DNA of 64,000 bases, from positions 62,001 through 126,000 of the forward strand of contig NZ_QPLK01000002.1 in NCBI RefSeq assembly GCF_003340565.1. Direction: 5' to 3'. The stretch comes from Rhodovulum sp. 12E13 (lineage in GTDB: Bacteria > Pseudomonadota > Alphaproteobacteria > Rhodobacterales > Rhodobacteraceae). Numbering within the stretch: the stretch's first letter is position 1; every line of letters starts with the position of its first letter. The notes under the pieces are model-generated. The model searched no databases, was not told the origin of the DNA, and saw nothing but the letters and a program-made list of their open reading frames with translations. A program made the position numbers and the translations under genes. Positions 1 to 8,531 of the stretch are shown piece after piece.

Positions 1-133
1 ACATCCAGTTCAGGTTCTTGGGGGTGGGGATCATGATCGTGTCGTAGATCAGCCCGACGAGGGGCAGGCGGCTGTGCAGCCACTTCTCGCCCCGGCTCGT
101 CGGCTCGTAATGGTCGTGGGGAATTCCGGACAT
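1..133 (-). CDS. petB: Cytochrome b of the bc1 complex, N-terminal fragment (cut by window edge)
   Basis: Only the first 44 codons lie in the window; the gene runs off the left edge. The start ATG is at 133. The visible residues include HDHYEPTS, a [10 protein letters not shown] stretch and [10 protein letters not shown], the usual N-terminal signature of alphaproteobacterial cytochrome b before its first membrane helix. The protein carries hemes bL and bH and the two quinone sites of the membrane bc1 complex. It starts 22 nt after petA ends on the same strand, the usual fbc/petABC order, so petC is expected beyond the edge. Confidence 0.93.
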   Translation of the reverse strand, partial: MSGIPHDHYEPTSRGEKWLHSRLPLVGLIYDTIMIPTPKNLNWM

Positions 134-155
134 CTCTGTGCTCTCCCTCAATCAG

Positions 156-722
156 TCAGCCGAGCAGGATGGTCACGTCGTCGACGAATTCTGCTGCCGG
201 GATGGGCAGGTTCTCGGGCGCGGGCCCCCTGCGGATGCGGCCCGACGAGTCATAGTGCGACCCGTGACAGGGGCAAAACCACCCGCCGAAATCGCCGGCG
301 CCATCGCCGATCGGCACGCAGCCGAGGTGGGTGCAGACGCCCCACTGGACGAGCCATTCTCCGGATTCGTCGAGGGCGCGGTTCTCGTCGGTCGCCGGCA
401 CGTTGCCGGGGATGTTCACGTTCCGCGCGATCTTGTCGGGAAGCGAGTCGACGTCAACGGCGCGCGCCTCGGCGATCTCCTCCTCGGTGCGACGGCGGAT
501 GAAGACCGGCTTGCCGAGATACTTCACGGTCATCTGGCTGCCGACCTCGATGGTCGAGATGTCGACCCGGATGGTCGAGAGGGCCTGAACGTCGGCCGAC
601 GGGTTCATCTGGTTGACGAGGGGCCAGATCGCCGCGCCGGCGGTCACGGCCCCGGCCCCCGCGGTGGCATAGTAGAGAAAATCGCGGCGCGAGCCGCCGC
701 CGTGGTCTTCTGCCTGGGACAC
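156..722 (-). CDS. petA: Ubiquinol-cytochrome c reductase Rieske iron-sulfur subunit
   Basis: The 188-residue Rieske subunit of the bc1 complex takes an electron from ubiquinol and passes it to cytochrome c1 on the periplasmic side. A Tat-type N-terminus (SRRDFLYY at residue 11, then an Ala/Gly-rich membrane anchor at about 19-38) precedes the soluble domain. The [2Fe-2S] motifs are complete: CTHLGC (ligands C130 and H132) and CPCHGS (C150 and H153), with C135 and C152 as the disulfide pair. I chose the GTG at 722 because GGGAG lies seven bases upstream and the protein then has the family length; the open frame continues further upstream without family similarity. It is first in the operon with petB. 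Confidence 0.96.
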   Translation of the reverse strand: MSQAEDHGGGSRRDFLYYATAGAGAVTAGAAIWPLVNQMNPSADVQALSTIRVDISTIEVGSQMTVKYLGKPVFIRRRTEEEIAEARAVDVDSLPDKIARNVNIPGNVPATDENRALDESGEWLVQWGVCTHLGCVPIGDGAGDFGGWFCPCHGSHYDSSGRIRRGPAPENLPIPAAEFVDDVTILLG

Positions 723-799
723 GTGGCTACTCCCTTCTTGCTCGTATCGTCGGATAGAGTCCGCGCAGGGCGTACCCGTCCTCGCCGACCTTGGCGGGG

Positions 800-828
800 T
801 ATCTAGAGGGCGGTTGGCGAACAGTCCA
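800..828 (-). promoter_or_regulatory. Candidate promoter of petAB(C)
   Basis: On the minus strand TGGACT and TAGATA are separated by 17 bases and point at petA, leaving a leader of about 70 nt. The match is moderate. The rest of 723-992 holds short GC hairpins (for example CCCCGAACGGGG near 950-965) between the GST gene and petA and no other gene that I can support. Confidence 0.4.
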
Positions 829-992
829 CCGGACACGCGCGCACAGATGCGGCAGGTTGTCGCGATTGGGGCGCTAACATCAGCCAGTGTGCCGATCCGA
901 CCGCGCGTCGCGTCCTTCCGGCCGCGTCGGCGCCGCCTCCGGGCCGGCCCCGAACGGGGCGGAAGCCCGTCCCCCAACGGGGCGGATGCCGG

Positions 993-1610
993 TCAGCCGG
1001 GCCGGGTTGCCGCCAGCGCCGGCCGCTCGGCGAAGCGCGCCTCCCATGCCGCGAGGGCTGGCCGCCCCTGCCGCCAGTCGCGCCCGTCGTGGCGCAGGTC
1101 GAGGTAACCGAGGGCACAGGCGACGGCGACCTGCGCCATCGTCAGACGGCCGGCGAGGTGCGGCATCCACCGGTCCTCGAGCGCGTCGAGCGCGCGGCTC
1201 GCCTTGCCCCACTGCGCCTCGACCCACTCCGCGCTCACCCCCTCGGGGGGGCGGCAGCGGTGCTCGTAGACCATCAGCACGGCGGCATCCATGATCCCGT
1301 CGGCCAGCGCCTCGAGCGTCAGCACCTCCCACAGGCCGGCCTCGGGGTAGAGGCCGCCGCCGGCGCGCGCGTCGAGGTAGCGGCAGATCACCCGGCTGTC
1401 GAAGAGGGTCGGCCCGTCGGGGCGCACCAGCGCGGGGATCTTGCCCAGCGGGTTGACCGAGATGCGCCGCGGGTCCGGCGTGGTCGGCGTGGCCTGCGTG
1501 TCGATCAGCTCCACCTCGTCGGCGTGGCCGGTCTCGATCAGCGTCACGACCGCCTTGCGCGCGAAGGGCGAGGCGGGGGTGTGGTACAGCTGGAGGGGGC
1601 GCGCGCTCAT
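993..1610 (-). CDS. Glutathione S-transferase family protein
   Basis: This 205-residue cytoplasmic protein has the GST layout. An N-terminal thioredoxin-like domain (about 1-80) starts with LYHTPASPFARK, where a Ser or Tyr near the N-terminus would activate glutathione, and contains NPLGKIPALV with the conserved cis-Pro and the DSRVICRYLD motif. An all-helical C-terminal domain follows (about 90-200). The specific substrate cannot be told from the sequence. Its ATG overlaps the stop of the upstream 22-codon reading frame (ATGA), so translation is probably coupled. Confidence 0.9.
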   Translation of the reverse strand: MSARPLQLYHTPASPFARKAVVTLIETGHADEVELIDTQATPTTPDPRRISVNPLGKIPALVRPDGPTLFDSRVICRYLDARAGGGLYPEAGLWEVLTLEALADGIMDAAVLMVYEHRCRPPEGVSAEWVEAQWGKASRALDALEDRWMPHLAGRLTMAQVAVACALGYLDLRHDGRDWRQGRPALAAWEARFAERPALAATRPG

Positions 1611-1675
1611 TCGCCCGGGCCCACGAGGATGTAGAGCACGACCTTCGCCGCGATGACCAGGGCGATAATCCGCAT
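1607..1675 (-). CDS. 22-residue hydrophobic peptide upstream of GST (putative small membrane protein or leader)
   Basis: A 22-codon frame begins with ATG at 1675, preceded by AAAGGAGAG at good spacing, and its TGA overlaps the GST start codon as ATGA. The peptide starts MRIIALVIAAK and continues hydrophobic (VVLYILVG) before PGE, so it could span the membrane once with a single Lys in the middle. A promoter-like TTGATC-N17-TACGCC lies directly upstream, placing the ribosome site almost at the 5' end of the transcript. I do not recognise a family. It may be a real microprotein or a leader that couples translation of the GST. Confidence 0.55.
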   Translation of the reverse strand: MRIIALVIAAKVVLYILVGPGE

Positions 1676-1694
1676 GGCGCTCTCCTTTCGTCGT

Positions 1695-1723
1695 GGCGTA
1701 GGCGACGGCGGGGCGCTGATCAA
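1695..1723 (-). promoter_or_regulatory. Candidate promoter for the 22-aa peptide and GST
   Basis: TTGATC and TACGCC lie exactly 17 bases apart on the minus strand, just after the mtaB stop codon. Transcription would begin only about 10-15 nt before the peptide start, which would give a very short leader that still carries AAGGAG. Confidence 0.5.
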
Positions 1724-1739
1724 CCGCTTCCGTGCGCCG

Positions 1740-2999
1740 TCAGGCCGGCTCGGCCAGCAGACGTGTGCCGTCGTGCCCGACGACACGGGCGGCCACGATG
1801 CGACCCACCGGCTGATCGGTGGCGAAGATCACCTCGGCGAACTGCTCCGTCCGGCCCATGCGCGGACTCTCGACCAGCACGGTCGGCTCCCGCCCGACCT
1901 GATCGGCCAGGAAGGCGGCGACCCGCTCCGTCCCCAGCCGGCGCAGGCGCGCGGCGCGGGCCTTGATCGTGCCGCCGTCGACCTGCGGCATCCGCGCGGC
2001 GGGCGTGCCGGGGCGGGGCGAGAACGGAAAGACATGCAGCCATGTCAGCCCGCATTCCTCGACAAGGCGCAGGGAGTTGGCAAACATCGCCTCGGTCTCG
2101 GTCGGGAAGCCCGCGATGATGTCGGCTCCGAAGGCGATGTCGGGTCGGCAGGCACGCGCCTCCTCGCAGAAGCGGATCGCGTCGTCGCGCGCGTGCCGCC
2201 GCTTCATCCGCTTGAGGATCATGTCGTCGCCCGCCTGAAGCGACAGGTGCAGGTGCGGCATCAGCCGCGGCTCGGTCGCCAGCGCCTCCATCAGCGCCGG
2301 GTCGGCCTCGACCGAGTCGATCGAGCTCAGCCGCAGGCGCGGGAGGCCCGGCACCAGCCTGAGCACCCGCCGCACCAGGTCGCCCAGCCGCGGCGTGGCG
2401 GGCAGATCGGCCCCCCACGAGGTGAGATCGACGCCGGTCAGCACCACCTCTTCGTAGCCGCGGTCGACCAGCCGCGCGATCTGCTCGACCACGACACCCG
2501 CGGGCACCGAGCGCGAGTTGCCGCGGCCGTAGGGGATGATGCAGAACGTGCAGCGGTGGTCGCAGCCGTTCTGGATCTGGACATAGGCGCGTGCCCGCGT
2601 GCCGAAGCCGTCGATCAGGTGGCCCGCCGTCTCTCGCACCGACATGATGTCGTCGACCTGCACGCGCTCGGTTTCGCCCAGCGCGAGCGCGCCCCATGTC
2701 TCCGGGCGCATCTTCTCGGCGTTGCCGACGACATGATCGACCTCGGCCATGTCGGCGAAGGTCTGCGGCTCGACCTGCGCGGCGCAGCCCGTCACCACGA
2801 TCCGCGCGGTGGGGTTCTCGCGGCGCAGACGGCGGATTTCCTGCCGGGCCTTGCGCACCGCCTCGGCGGTGACGGCGCAGGTGTTGACCACCACCGAGTC
2901 CGACAGGCCCGCGGCTTGCGCGAGTTCCTTCATCGCCTCGGTCTCGTAGGCGTTGAGGCGGCAGCCGAGCGTGGCGAAGCGGGGGGCGCGCGCATCCAT
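1740..2999 (-). CDS. mtaB: tRNA t6A37 methylthiotransferase MtaB
   Basis: A 419-residue radical-SAM methylthiotransferase that adds a methylthio group to t6A at position 37 of ANN-decoding tRNAs. The N-terminal UPF0004 domain has the three cluster cysteines (C13 in LGCRLN, C41 in NTCAVT, C72 in TGCAAQ). The radical SAM CxxxCxxC motif is C146-DHR-C150-TF-C153. A TRAM-like tail ends the protein. The GCRLNAYE start is typical of MtaB rather than MiaB. Its ATG at 2999 shares one base with the dapF stop (TGATG), so the two are co-translated. It acts in the same t6A pathway as tsaD 2 kb away. Confidence 0.93.
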   Translation of the reverse strand: MDARAPRFATLGCRLNAYETEAMKELAQAAGLSDSVVVNTCAVTAEAVRKARQEIRRLRRENPTARIVVTGCAAQVEPQTFADMAEVDHVVGNAEKMRPETWGALALGETERVQVDDIMSVRETAGHLIDGFGTRARAYVQIQNGCDHRCTFCIIPYGRGNSRSVPAGVVVEQIARLVDRGYEEVVLTGVDLTSWGADLPATPRLGDLVRRVLRLVPGLPRLRLSSIDSVEADPALMEALATEPRLMPHLHLSLQAGDDMILKRMKRRHARDDAIRFCEEARACRPDIAFGADIIAGFPTETEAMFANSLRLVEECGLTWLHVFPFSPRPGTPAARMPQVDGGTIKARAARLRRLGTERVAAFLADQVGREPTVLVESPRMGRTEQFAEVIFATDQPVGRIVAARVVGHDGTRLLAEPA

Positions 3000-3853
3000 C
3001 AGGCGGGCTCCGTCTCTGCGAGCGCGGCGAGGAAGGCTGCGGTCAACACCCCGTCGAAGACATGCGCGGTCGCTCCGGTCATCCACACCCCGTCGTCGCG
3101 CCAGTCGACATGCAGCGTGCCGCCATCGACCTCGACCCGCACGGCGCGGCCGGTCAGCCCCCGCCGCGCCGCGGCGACCGCCGCCGCGCAGGCGCACGAG
3201 CCCGAGGCGAGGGTCACGCCCGTCCCCCTCTCCCATATCCGCAGGCGGATCGTCTCTGGCGAGCGCACCTCGACCACCTCGACATTCGTGCGCTCGGGGT
3301 AGAGAGGGTGCGTCTCGTGCGCGGGGCCGAACGCGGCGAGGTCCACGGCGTCGGCGTCGCTCACGAAGAACACGCAATGCGGGTTGCCCATGCCCACCGC
3401 GACGGGGTCGCCCGGGATCGGCAGGTGCAGCGTGTCGACCGTTTCGGCCAGCGGGATCGCGCGCCAGTCGAGCACCGGCGGCCCCATGTTGACCCGAGTC
3501 AGCCCCCCGCCCGCATCTTCGCAGGCGAGCAGGCCGCGCTCGGTGCGCAGGGCGAGGGCGCGCGCGCCCGTCTCGTCCATCAGGTGACGGGCGACGCAGC
3601 GGGTGGCGTTGCCGCAGGCGGCCGACAGCGAGCCGTCGGCGTTGCGGAAGGTCAGCCGGGCCGCCGCCTCGGCATCCGCCTCGATCACCGCGAGCTGGTC
3701 GAAGCCGACGCCGCGGTGCCGGTCGCCCAGCGCGCGGGCCAGCGCAGGCGTCACCGTCACGCCGCCCGCGCGGGCGTCGAGCACGACGAAGTCGTTGCCG
3801 AGGCCGTGCATCTTCATGAAGCGCAGGCGCGTCTGCGGGTCGGTGCCATCCAT
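2999..3853 (-). CDS. dapF: Diaminopimelate epimerase
   Basis: A 284-residue cofactor-independent epimerase that converts LL- to meso-diaminopimelate for lysine and peptidoglycan synthesis. Both catalytic cysteines are visible: C80 in ACGNATRC and C220 in [14 protein letters not shown] near the N-terminus is the family signature. The ATG at 3853 gives a normal length; an internal Met just before KMHG is an alternative, and the frame stays open upstream to 3907 without family similarity. It overlaps mtaB by one base. Confidence 0.94.
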   Translation of the reverse strand: MDGTDPQTRLRFMKMHGLGNDFVVLDARAGGVTVTPALARALGDRHRGVGFDQLAVIEADAEAAARLTFRNADGSLSAACGNATRCVARHLMDETGARALALRTERGLLACEDAGGGLTRVNMGPPVLDWRAIPLAETVDTLHLPIPGDPVAVGMGNPHCVFFVSDADAVDLAAFGPAHETHPLYPERTNVEVVEVRSPETIRLRIWERGTGVTLASGSCACAAAVAAARRGLTGRAVRVEVDGGTLHVDWRDDGVWMTGATAHVFDGVLTAAFLAALAETEPA

Positions 3854-3921
3854 CGCGCGCCGGATACACAACGCGCGCGGTCTGATCCAGTCCGTCGCGC
3901 GGAGCATCGGGGTTTTCGCCC

Positions 3922-3950
3922 TTGACCGGGCGCGCCCCGGGCCGTATCTG
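3922..3950 (+). promoter_or_regulatory. tRNA-Lys promoter
   Basis: TTGACC and TATCTG are separated by exactly 17 bases. The -10 ends 13 nt before the first base of tRNA-Lys, which is the spacing expected for a stable-RNA promoter. Confidence 0.7.
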
Positions 3951-3963
3951 CCCGCCCCTGAGT

Positions 3964-4038
3964 GGGCCCGTAGCTCAGTGGTAGAGCAGTTGACTTTTAA
4001 TCAATTGGTCGAAGGTTCGAATCCTTCCGGGCTCACCA
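3964..4038 (+). tRNA. tRNA-Lys (anticodon UUU)
   Basis: The acceptor stem GGGCCCG pairs with CGGGCTC (one G-U pair). The D arm AGCTCAGTGGTAGAGC and the T arm GGTTCGAATCC are standard. The anticodon loop CTTTTAA lies between GTTGA and TCAAT, giving anticodon TTT. The terminal ACCA is encoded. The 176 nt that follow up to the EVE gene hold nothing else that I can support. Confidence 0.97.
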
Positions 4039-4214
4039 TCCTCGGCCATTCACGTCCGGTGTGACCGCCGCCGCAGCGATGGGCTGCGATGCCGAACCAA
4101 AGGGCATCGGCGCCATCGGGCGACACGCTGTCCCGGGCCGCACGCTGCTCGTCCGGTCAATGCTCGGGCGGGCCCTGCGATTCGGGCAGGCGCCGCGATG
4201 CGACGGCCCCGCCC

Positions 4215-4637
4215 TCAGTCGGGGTCGGTTCCGCCCATCTCGCAGACTCGCCGCCATTCGGCCTCGGTGACCGGCTGCACCGACAGGCGCGAGTTCTTCA
4301 GCAAAGCCATGCCGGCCAGCGCGGGCTCGGCCTTGACCTGATCGAGCGTCACCGGCCGGGCGAAGGGGCGCACCGCCTTGACGTCGACGCACTCCCACCG
4401 GTCGTCGTCGGTGGTGGAATCGGGATGCGCCTCGGCGATCACCTCGACGATGCCGACGACCGCCTTCTCCTTCTGGGAATGGTAGAAGAACCCGCGGTCG
4501 CCCTCCCGCATCGCGCGCATGTGGTTGCGCGCCTGGTAGTTGCGCACGCCGTCCCATTCCTCGCCGGCCGCGCCCCTCGCCACCTGGTCGTCCCACGACC
4601 ATGTCGACGGCTCGGACTTGAACAGCCAGAAGGCCAT
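4215..4637 (-). CDS. EVE domain protein
   Basis: This 140-residue protein is a single EVE domain (PUA-like fold), recognisable by MAFWLFKSEPSTWSWDD at the start, then EWDGVRNYQARN and GDRGFFYHSQ. EVE domains are thought to read modified bases in DNA or RNA; a cellular role here is not established. It starts one base inside the stop codon of the YciI-like gene (TGATG), so the pair is one translational unit. Confidence 0.88.
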   Translation of the reverse strand: MAFWLFKSEPSTWSWDDQVARGAAGEEWDGVRNYQARNHMRAMREGDRGFFYHSQKEKAVVGIVEVIAEAHPDSTTDDDRWECVDVKAVRPFARPVTLDQVKAEPALAGMALLKNSRLSVQPVTEAEWRRVCEMGGTDPD

Positions 4638-4909
4638 CAGCCAACCGTCTTCTTCCAGGCGTCGATGGTGACGCTCTCGAAGAGACCGGCCCTGACGTAC
4701 GGGTCGGCCGCCGACCATGCCTTCGCCGCCTCGAGACTCTCGATCTCGAGGATGATGAGCGAGCCGGTCATGTTGCCCGCCTCGTCGAGGAACGGCCCGC
4801 CCATCCACACCGCGCCCGTCTCGGCGGCGTAGGCGAGATGCGCGTCGCGGTTGGCGGCGCGGATGTCGTGCGCCCCCGGCTTGTCGCGGCAGATGAGCAC
4901 CACCTTCAT
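4637..4909 (-). CDS. YciI-like protein
   Basis: A 90-residue ferredoxin-like fold protein of the YciI family (dimeric alpha-beta barrel). It starts MKVVLICRDKPGAHDIR, has DAHLAY with the conserved His, GPFLDEAGNMTGSLI, and ends with DPYVRAGLFESV, the usual pattern in which a His/Asp pair lines a putative active site. The reaction is unknown. It lies between tsaD and the EVE gene on the same strand, 70 nt after the tsaD stop. Confidence 0.88.
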   Translation of the reverse strand: MKVVLICRDKPGAHDIRAANRDAHLAYAAETGAVWMGGPFLDEAGNMTGSLIILEIESLEAAKAWSAADPYVRAGLFESVTIDAWKKTVG

Positions 4910-4979
4910 TCGTCCCTCGCTCCGGCCTGTCCTTCTGGTCGCGCCGCACTTTCGCGCCCCGGGCCGTCGGGTGCAAGGC

Positions 4980-6077
4980 TCAGGCCTTGGCGCCCTTGCG
5001 GCCGCCGCCCACGAGCGGCGCGGCGCCCGAGTCGAGCGGCCAGCGCGGGCGGGCCGGCAGGTCGAAGCCATCGCGCGCGCCGAGGCGCAGGCGCTCGATC
5101 CCCGCCCAGGCGATCATCGCGGCATTGTCGGTGCACAGCGCCAGCGGCGGCGCGGTGAAGGGCACGCCCGCCTCATCGGCCACCTGCATGAGCGCGGTGC
5201 GGATCTCGCCATTGGCCGCGACGCCGCCCGCCACGGCGAAGGCCGCGACGTCTCCGGCGACCGCCAGCGCGCGGCGGCTCTTCTCGGCGAGCACCTCGGC
5301 CACGGCGCTCTGGAACCCGGCGCAGAGATCGGCCCTGTCCTGCCGGCGCAGCCCGCCCGCCCCGGCCATCGCCGTGTCGCGGGCGCGCAGGACGGCGGTC
5401 TTGAGCCCCGAGAACGACAGGTCGCAGCCCGGCCGGTCGAGCAGCGGTCGGGGGAAGGCGAAGCGGGCGGGGTCGCCCTGCGCCGCCGCGCGCTCCACCG
5501 CAGGGCCGCCGGGCTGGGGCAGGCCGAGCAGGCGCGCGACCTTGTCGAACGCCTCTCCCGGCGCGTCGTCGATCGTGCCGCCCAGGCGGCGGAAGCTCTC
5601 TGCCCCCTCGACCACGAGGAACTGGCAGTGCCCGCCGGAGACGAGGAGCATCAGGTAGGGGAAGGTCAGCCCGTCGGTCAGCCGGGGCGTCAGGGCGTGG
5701 CCGGCGAGGTGGTTGACCCCGATCAGCGGCAGGCCGGCGCCGAGCGCGATCCCCTTGGCGCACATCACCCCCGCCATCACGCCGCCGATCAGCCCCGGCC
5801 CCGCGGTGACGGCCACCGCATCGAGGTCGGAAAGCCCGAGCCCCGCCTCGAAGAGCGCCCGCTCCGCCACGAGGTCGAGCTTCTCGGCATGGGCGCGGGC
5901 GGCGATCTCGGGCACCACGCCACCGAAGGCCGCATGCAGATCGGCCTGCCCGGCGACCACGTTCGACAGGATGGCGGGCGGCGCCCCCTCGGCCCAGCGC
6001 ACGACGGCCGCGCCGGTATCGTCGCAACTGCTCTCGAGGCCGAGCACGGTGAGGGGGGTAGGTGAGGCGGCTTGCAT
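4980..6077 (-). CDS. tsaD: tRNA t6A37 threonylcarbamoyltransferase subunit TsaD
   Basis: A 365-residue ASKHA-fold protein that transfers the threonylcarbamoyl group to A37 of ANN-decoding tRNAs with TsaB and TsaE. The start [13 protein letters not shown], the metal-binding HxxxH (H123 and H127 in VNHLAGHAL), SGGHCQFL and a CTDNAAM motif near the C-terminus are all present. I chose the ATG at 6077 because the family starts here; the frame stays open for 104 more codons upstream. Divergent from hemD, with 55 nt between the starts. Confidence 0.95.
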   Translation of the reverse strand: MQAASPTPLTVLGLESSCDDTGAAVVRWAEGAPPAILSNVVAGQADLHAAFGGVVPEIAARAHAEKLDLVAERALFEAGLGLSDLDAVAVTAGPGLIGGVMAGVMCAKGIALGAGLPLIGVNHLAGHALTPRLTDGLTFPYLMLLVSGGHCQFLVVEGAESFRRLGGTIDDAPGEAFDKVARLLGLPQPGGPAVERAAAQGDPARFAFPRPLLDRPGCDLSFSGLKTAVLRARDTAMAGAGGLRRQDRADLCAGFQSAVAEVLAEKSRRALAVAGDVAAFAVAGGVAANGEIRTALMQVADEAGVPFTAPPLALCTDNAAMIAWAGIERLRLGARDGFDLPARPRWPLDSGAAPLVGGGRKGAKA

Positions 6078-6132
6078 GGCGGCGAGGCGGTGGCTTAGGT
6101 CGGGCAGCCAGTCAAGCCCTGGGCGCCTGCAC

Positions 6133-6855
6133 GTGACCCCGATCGACATCACGCTCCTGCTGACCCGGCCCCGCCCGGCAGCGATTCGCTTCGCCGCCGA
6201 GCTCGAGGCGGCGACCGGCCCCTTTGCCGCGGCCGTGATCTCCCCTCTGCTCGACATCGTGCCGTCCGGGTCGTTTCCACGAGTCTCCGCGGAGGCCGCG
6301 CTCGCCTTTACCTCGGAGAATGCGGTGGCCATCGCCGCCGCGCGGCTGGCGCCCGCGGGGCGGCGCGCGTGGTGCGTCGGCAGCCGCACGGCCGAGGCGG
6401 CGCAGGCGGCCGGGTTCGACGCGGTGGCCGCGGGGGGCGACGCCGACGCGCTGGTGGCGATGCTTCTCGCCGAGCGGCCGGCGGGCGAGATCGTGCACCT
6501 CGCGGGCGCGCATCAGCGCGGCGAGCTCGTCGAGCGGCTGGCCGCCGCCGGTCTGACCGCGCGCCGGTCGGTGATCTACGATCAGGCGCCCGTGCCGCCA
6601 ACGGCCGAGGCGTTGGCCGCCCTTGGCGGGCCGCGCCCGGTGCTGCTGCCGCTCTTCTCGCCGCGAAGCGCCGCGCTTGCCGGGGCGATGGCAGAGGGCG
6701 CGGAGGCGCCGCTGCTGCTTGCCGCGTTGTCGTCCGCCGTGGCGCGGGGCTGGGCCGGACCCACCCCGATGGCGCTGGCGACCGCATCGCGGCCCGGGTC
6801 GGAGGCGATGATCGACGCCATATCCAGCCTTCTCGCCGCAGCGCCCGGCGCTTGA
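6133..6855 (+). CDS. hemD: Uroporphyrinogen-III synthase
   Basis: A 240-residue HemD-type protein that closes hydroxymethylbilane into uroporphyrinogen III. The family is poorly conserved, but LLLTRPRP at the start, [10 protein letters not shown] in the first domain and the two-lobed length fit. Context supports it strongly: Mic60-like and hemY genes follow on the same strand, the standard alphaproteobacterial order. The start is taken as GTG at 6133; the frame is open upstream but antisense to tsaD. Confidence 0.85.
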   Translation: MTPIDITLLLTRPRPAAIRFAAELEAATGPFAAAVISPLLDIVPSGSFPRVSAEAALAFTSENAVAIAAARLAPAGRRAWCVGSRTAEAAQAAGFDAVAAGGDADALVAMLLAERPAGEIVHLAGAHQRGELVERLAAAGLTARRSVIYDQAPVPPTAEALAALGGPRPVLLPLFSPRSAALAGAMAEGAEAPLLLAALSSAVARGWAGPTPMALATASRPGSEAMIDAISSLLAAAPGA

Positions 6856-6943
6856 GGCTCCGATACCGGCGGGATAAGGTTGCGTCCGGCGGGGCCGCCC
6901 GGCTCCCGTGGGAAGATTCGCAGCAGGACAGGGGGGCCGTTTC

Positions 6944-8521
6944 GTGACCGAGCCGAACAAGCCGGAGGATGCCCCCCCGGGCGCGGGCGAGGATGCGCGC
7001 AAGCGCCCCGACGACGACACCCGAGACGATGCCGCGTCGACCGAGGCCGAGACGGGCGAGGAACCCTCGCACACCGACGGCGATACGGCGGGGGCAGAGG
7101 CAAAGCCAGACGAGCTTGCCGCCGAGGAGCCAGCCGTGATGGGCGGGTCCGATGCGCCCGACCTCCCTGACACGCCCGATGCCCGCGCCCACGACGAGAC
7201 CACGCAGGAGGAGGGCGAAGCCGCGCGCGCCGCCGACGCGTCCGACGGGGCCGACCGGCCCCACGAGGCCGAAGATGCACCGGCGGAGACGGGGGCGGAG
7301 ACGGGCTTGCGGGCCGTGAGCCACGATCCCCGAACCGGGGGGCAGGACGCCGGTGAGACCCCCGGCACTGCCGGCGACGCGGCCGAGTCGCCACCGCCGG
7401 AGCCCGAGCCGGTTGCCTCCGAGGCGGCCGCTCCTGCAACCGCCGCGGCCGAGGCGCCGGCCGGCGAAAAGGTCGTGGTCGAGCGCCGCGGCGGTGTCAT
7501 ACCCGGCTTTCTCGGCGGTGTGATCGCGGTGGCCGGCGCCGCCTTCGCCGCGCCCTACGTCCTGCCCGACGCGATGCGCCCCGTCATGTCGCTGGAGCCG
7601 GTCGAGGCCCGTCTCGCCGAACAGTCGGACGAGATGGAGACGATGGCCGGCCGCCTCGACGAGGCGATCGGAGCGCTCGAGGGCGCGCCCTCGCAGGCCG
7701 ACCTCTCGGCCCTGTCCGAGCGGGTCGCCGCGCTCGAGAGCGACCTCTCCGCCCGGCTCGACGACCTGTCGTCGCGGATCGCTGCGCTTCAGACGACCGA
7801 CGACGAACTCGCCACCCGGATCGAGGAGGCCGAGCGCGCGCCGCTCGAGGATGCGACCGACCCCGCCGTGGTCGCCGCCCTCGAGTCCTACGGCCGCGAG
7901 GTCGAGGCGCTGCGGGCCGAGGTGCAGCGCCAGACCGAGGAGAATCAGCGCCTGATCGAGGAGGCCGCGGCCGCCACCGCCGAGGCGCGCGCCGCGGCCG
8001 AGGCCGAGGCGCAGGCTGCGGCGGAGCGGGCCGCGATGGCCGCACGCCAGCAGGCCCTCGTCGACGTGCAGGCAGCGCTCGATGCCGGCCAACCCTTCGC
8101 CGAGCCGCTCGCGGAGCTGTCGGACATGGAGATCCCCGCCGCGCTCTCCGCCGTGGCCGACGCGGGCGTGCCGACGCTCGCCGCGCTGCAGGCCGACTTC
8201 CCCGGCGCTGCACGCGAGGCGCTCGACGCCGCGCGCCGCGCCAATGCCGGCGACGATCCGGGCGACCGCGCGCTGACCTTCCTGCAGTCGCAGCTCGGCG
8301 TCCGCTCGCTCGAGCCGCGCGAAGGCGACAGCGCCGACGCGATCCTCAGCCGCGCCCAGGCCGCCGCGCAGAACGGCGATCTCTCGACCGCGGTCGAGGA
8401 ACTTCAGGCCCTGCCCGAACCGGCGCTCGCCGCGATGCAGGGCTGGATCGACCGCGCCCGCACCCGAGCCGAGGCGACGGACGCGGCCGATCAACTCGCG
8501 GCGTCGCTCGCGACCAACTGA
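6944..8521 (+). CDS. Alphaproteobacterial Mic60/mitofilin homologue (COG4223)
   Basis: A 525-residue inner-membrane protein. An acidic, low-complexity N-terminal part (about 1-180) is followed by one membrane helix (about 188-210, GGVIPGFLGGVIAVAGAAF), a long coiled coil (about 220-395) and a C-terminal mitofilin-like helical domain (about 400-520). Its position between hemD and hemY is the known place of the bacterial Mic60 gene, whose product shapes inner-membrane invaginations. GTG at 6944 follows a GGGGGG stretch; another GTG at 6908 is possible. Confidence 0.85.
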   Translation: MTEPNKPEDAPPGAGEDARKRPDDDTRDDAASTEAETGEEPSHTDGDTAGAEAKPDELAAEEPAVMGGSDAPDLPDTPDARAHDETTQEEGEAARAADASDGADRPHEAEDAPAETGAETGLRAVSHDPRTGGQDAGETPGTAGDAAESPPPEPEPVASEAAAPATAAAEAPAGEKVVVERRGGVIPGFLGGVIAVAGAAFAAPYVLPDAMRPVMSLEPVEARLAEQSDEMETMAGRLDEAIGALEGAPSQADLSALSERVAALESDLSARLDDLSSRIAALQTTDDELATRIEEAERAPLEDATDPAVVAALESYGREVEALRAEVQRQTEENQRLIEEAAAATAEARAAAEAEAQAAAERAAMAARQQALVDVQAALDAGQPFAEPLAELSDMEIPAALSAVADAGVPTLAALQADFPGAAREALDAARRANAGDDPGDRALTFLQSQLGVRSLEPREGDSADAILSRAQAAAQNGDLSTAVEELQALPEPALAAMQGWIDRARTRAEATDAADQLAASLATN

Positions 8522-8531
8522 GGAACCGCCC

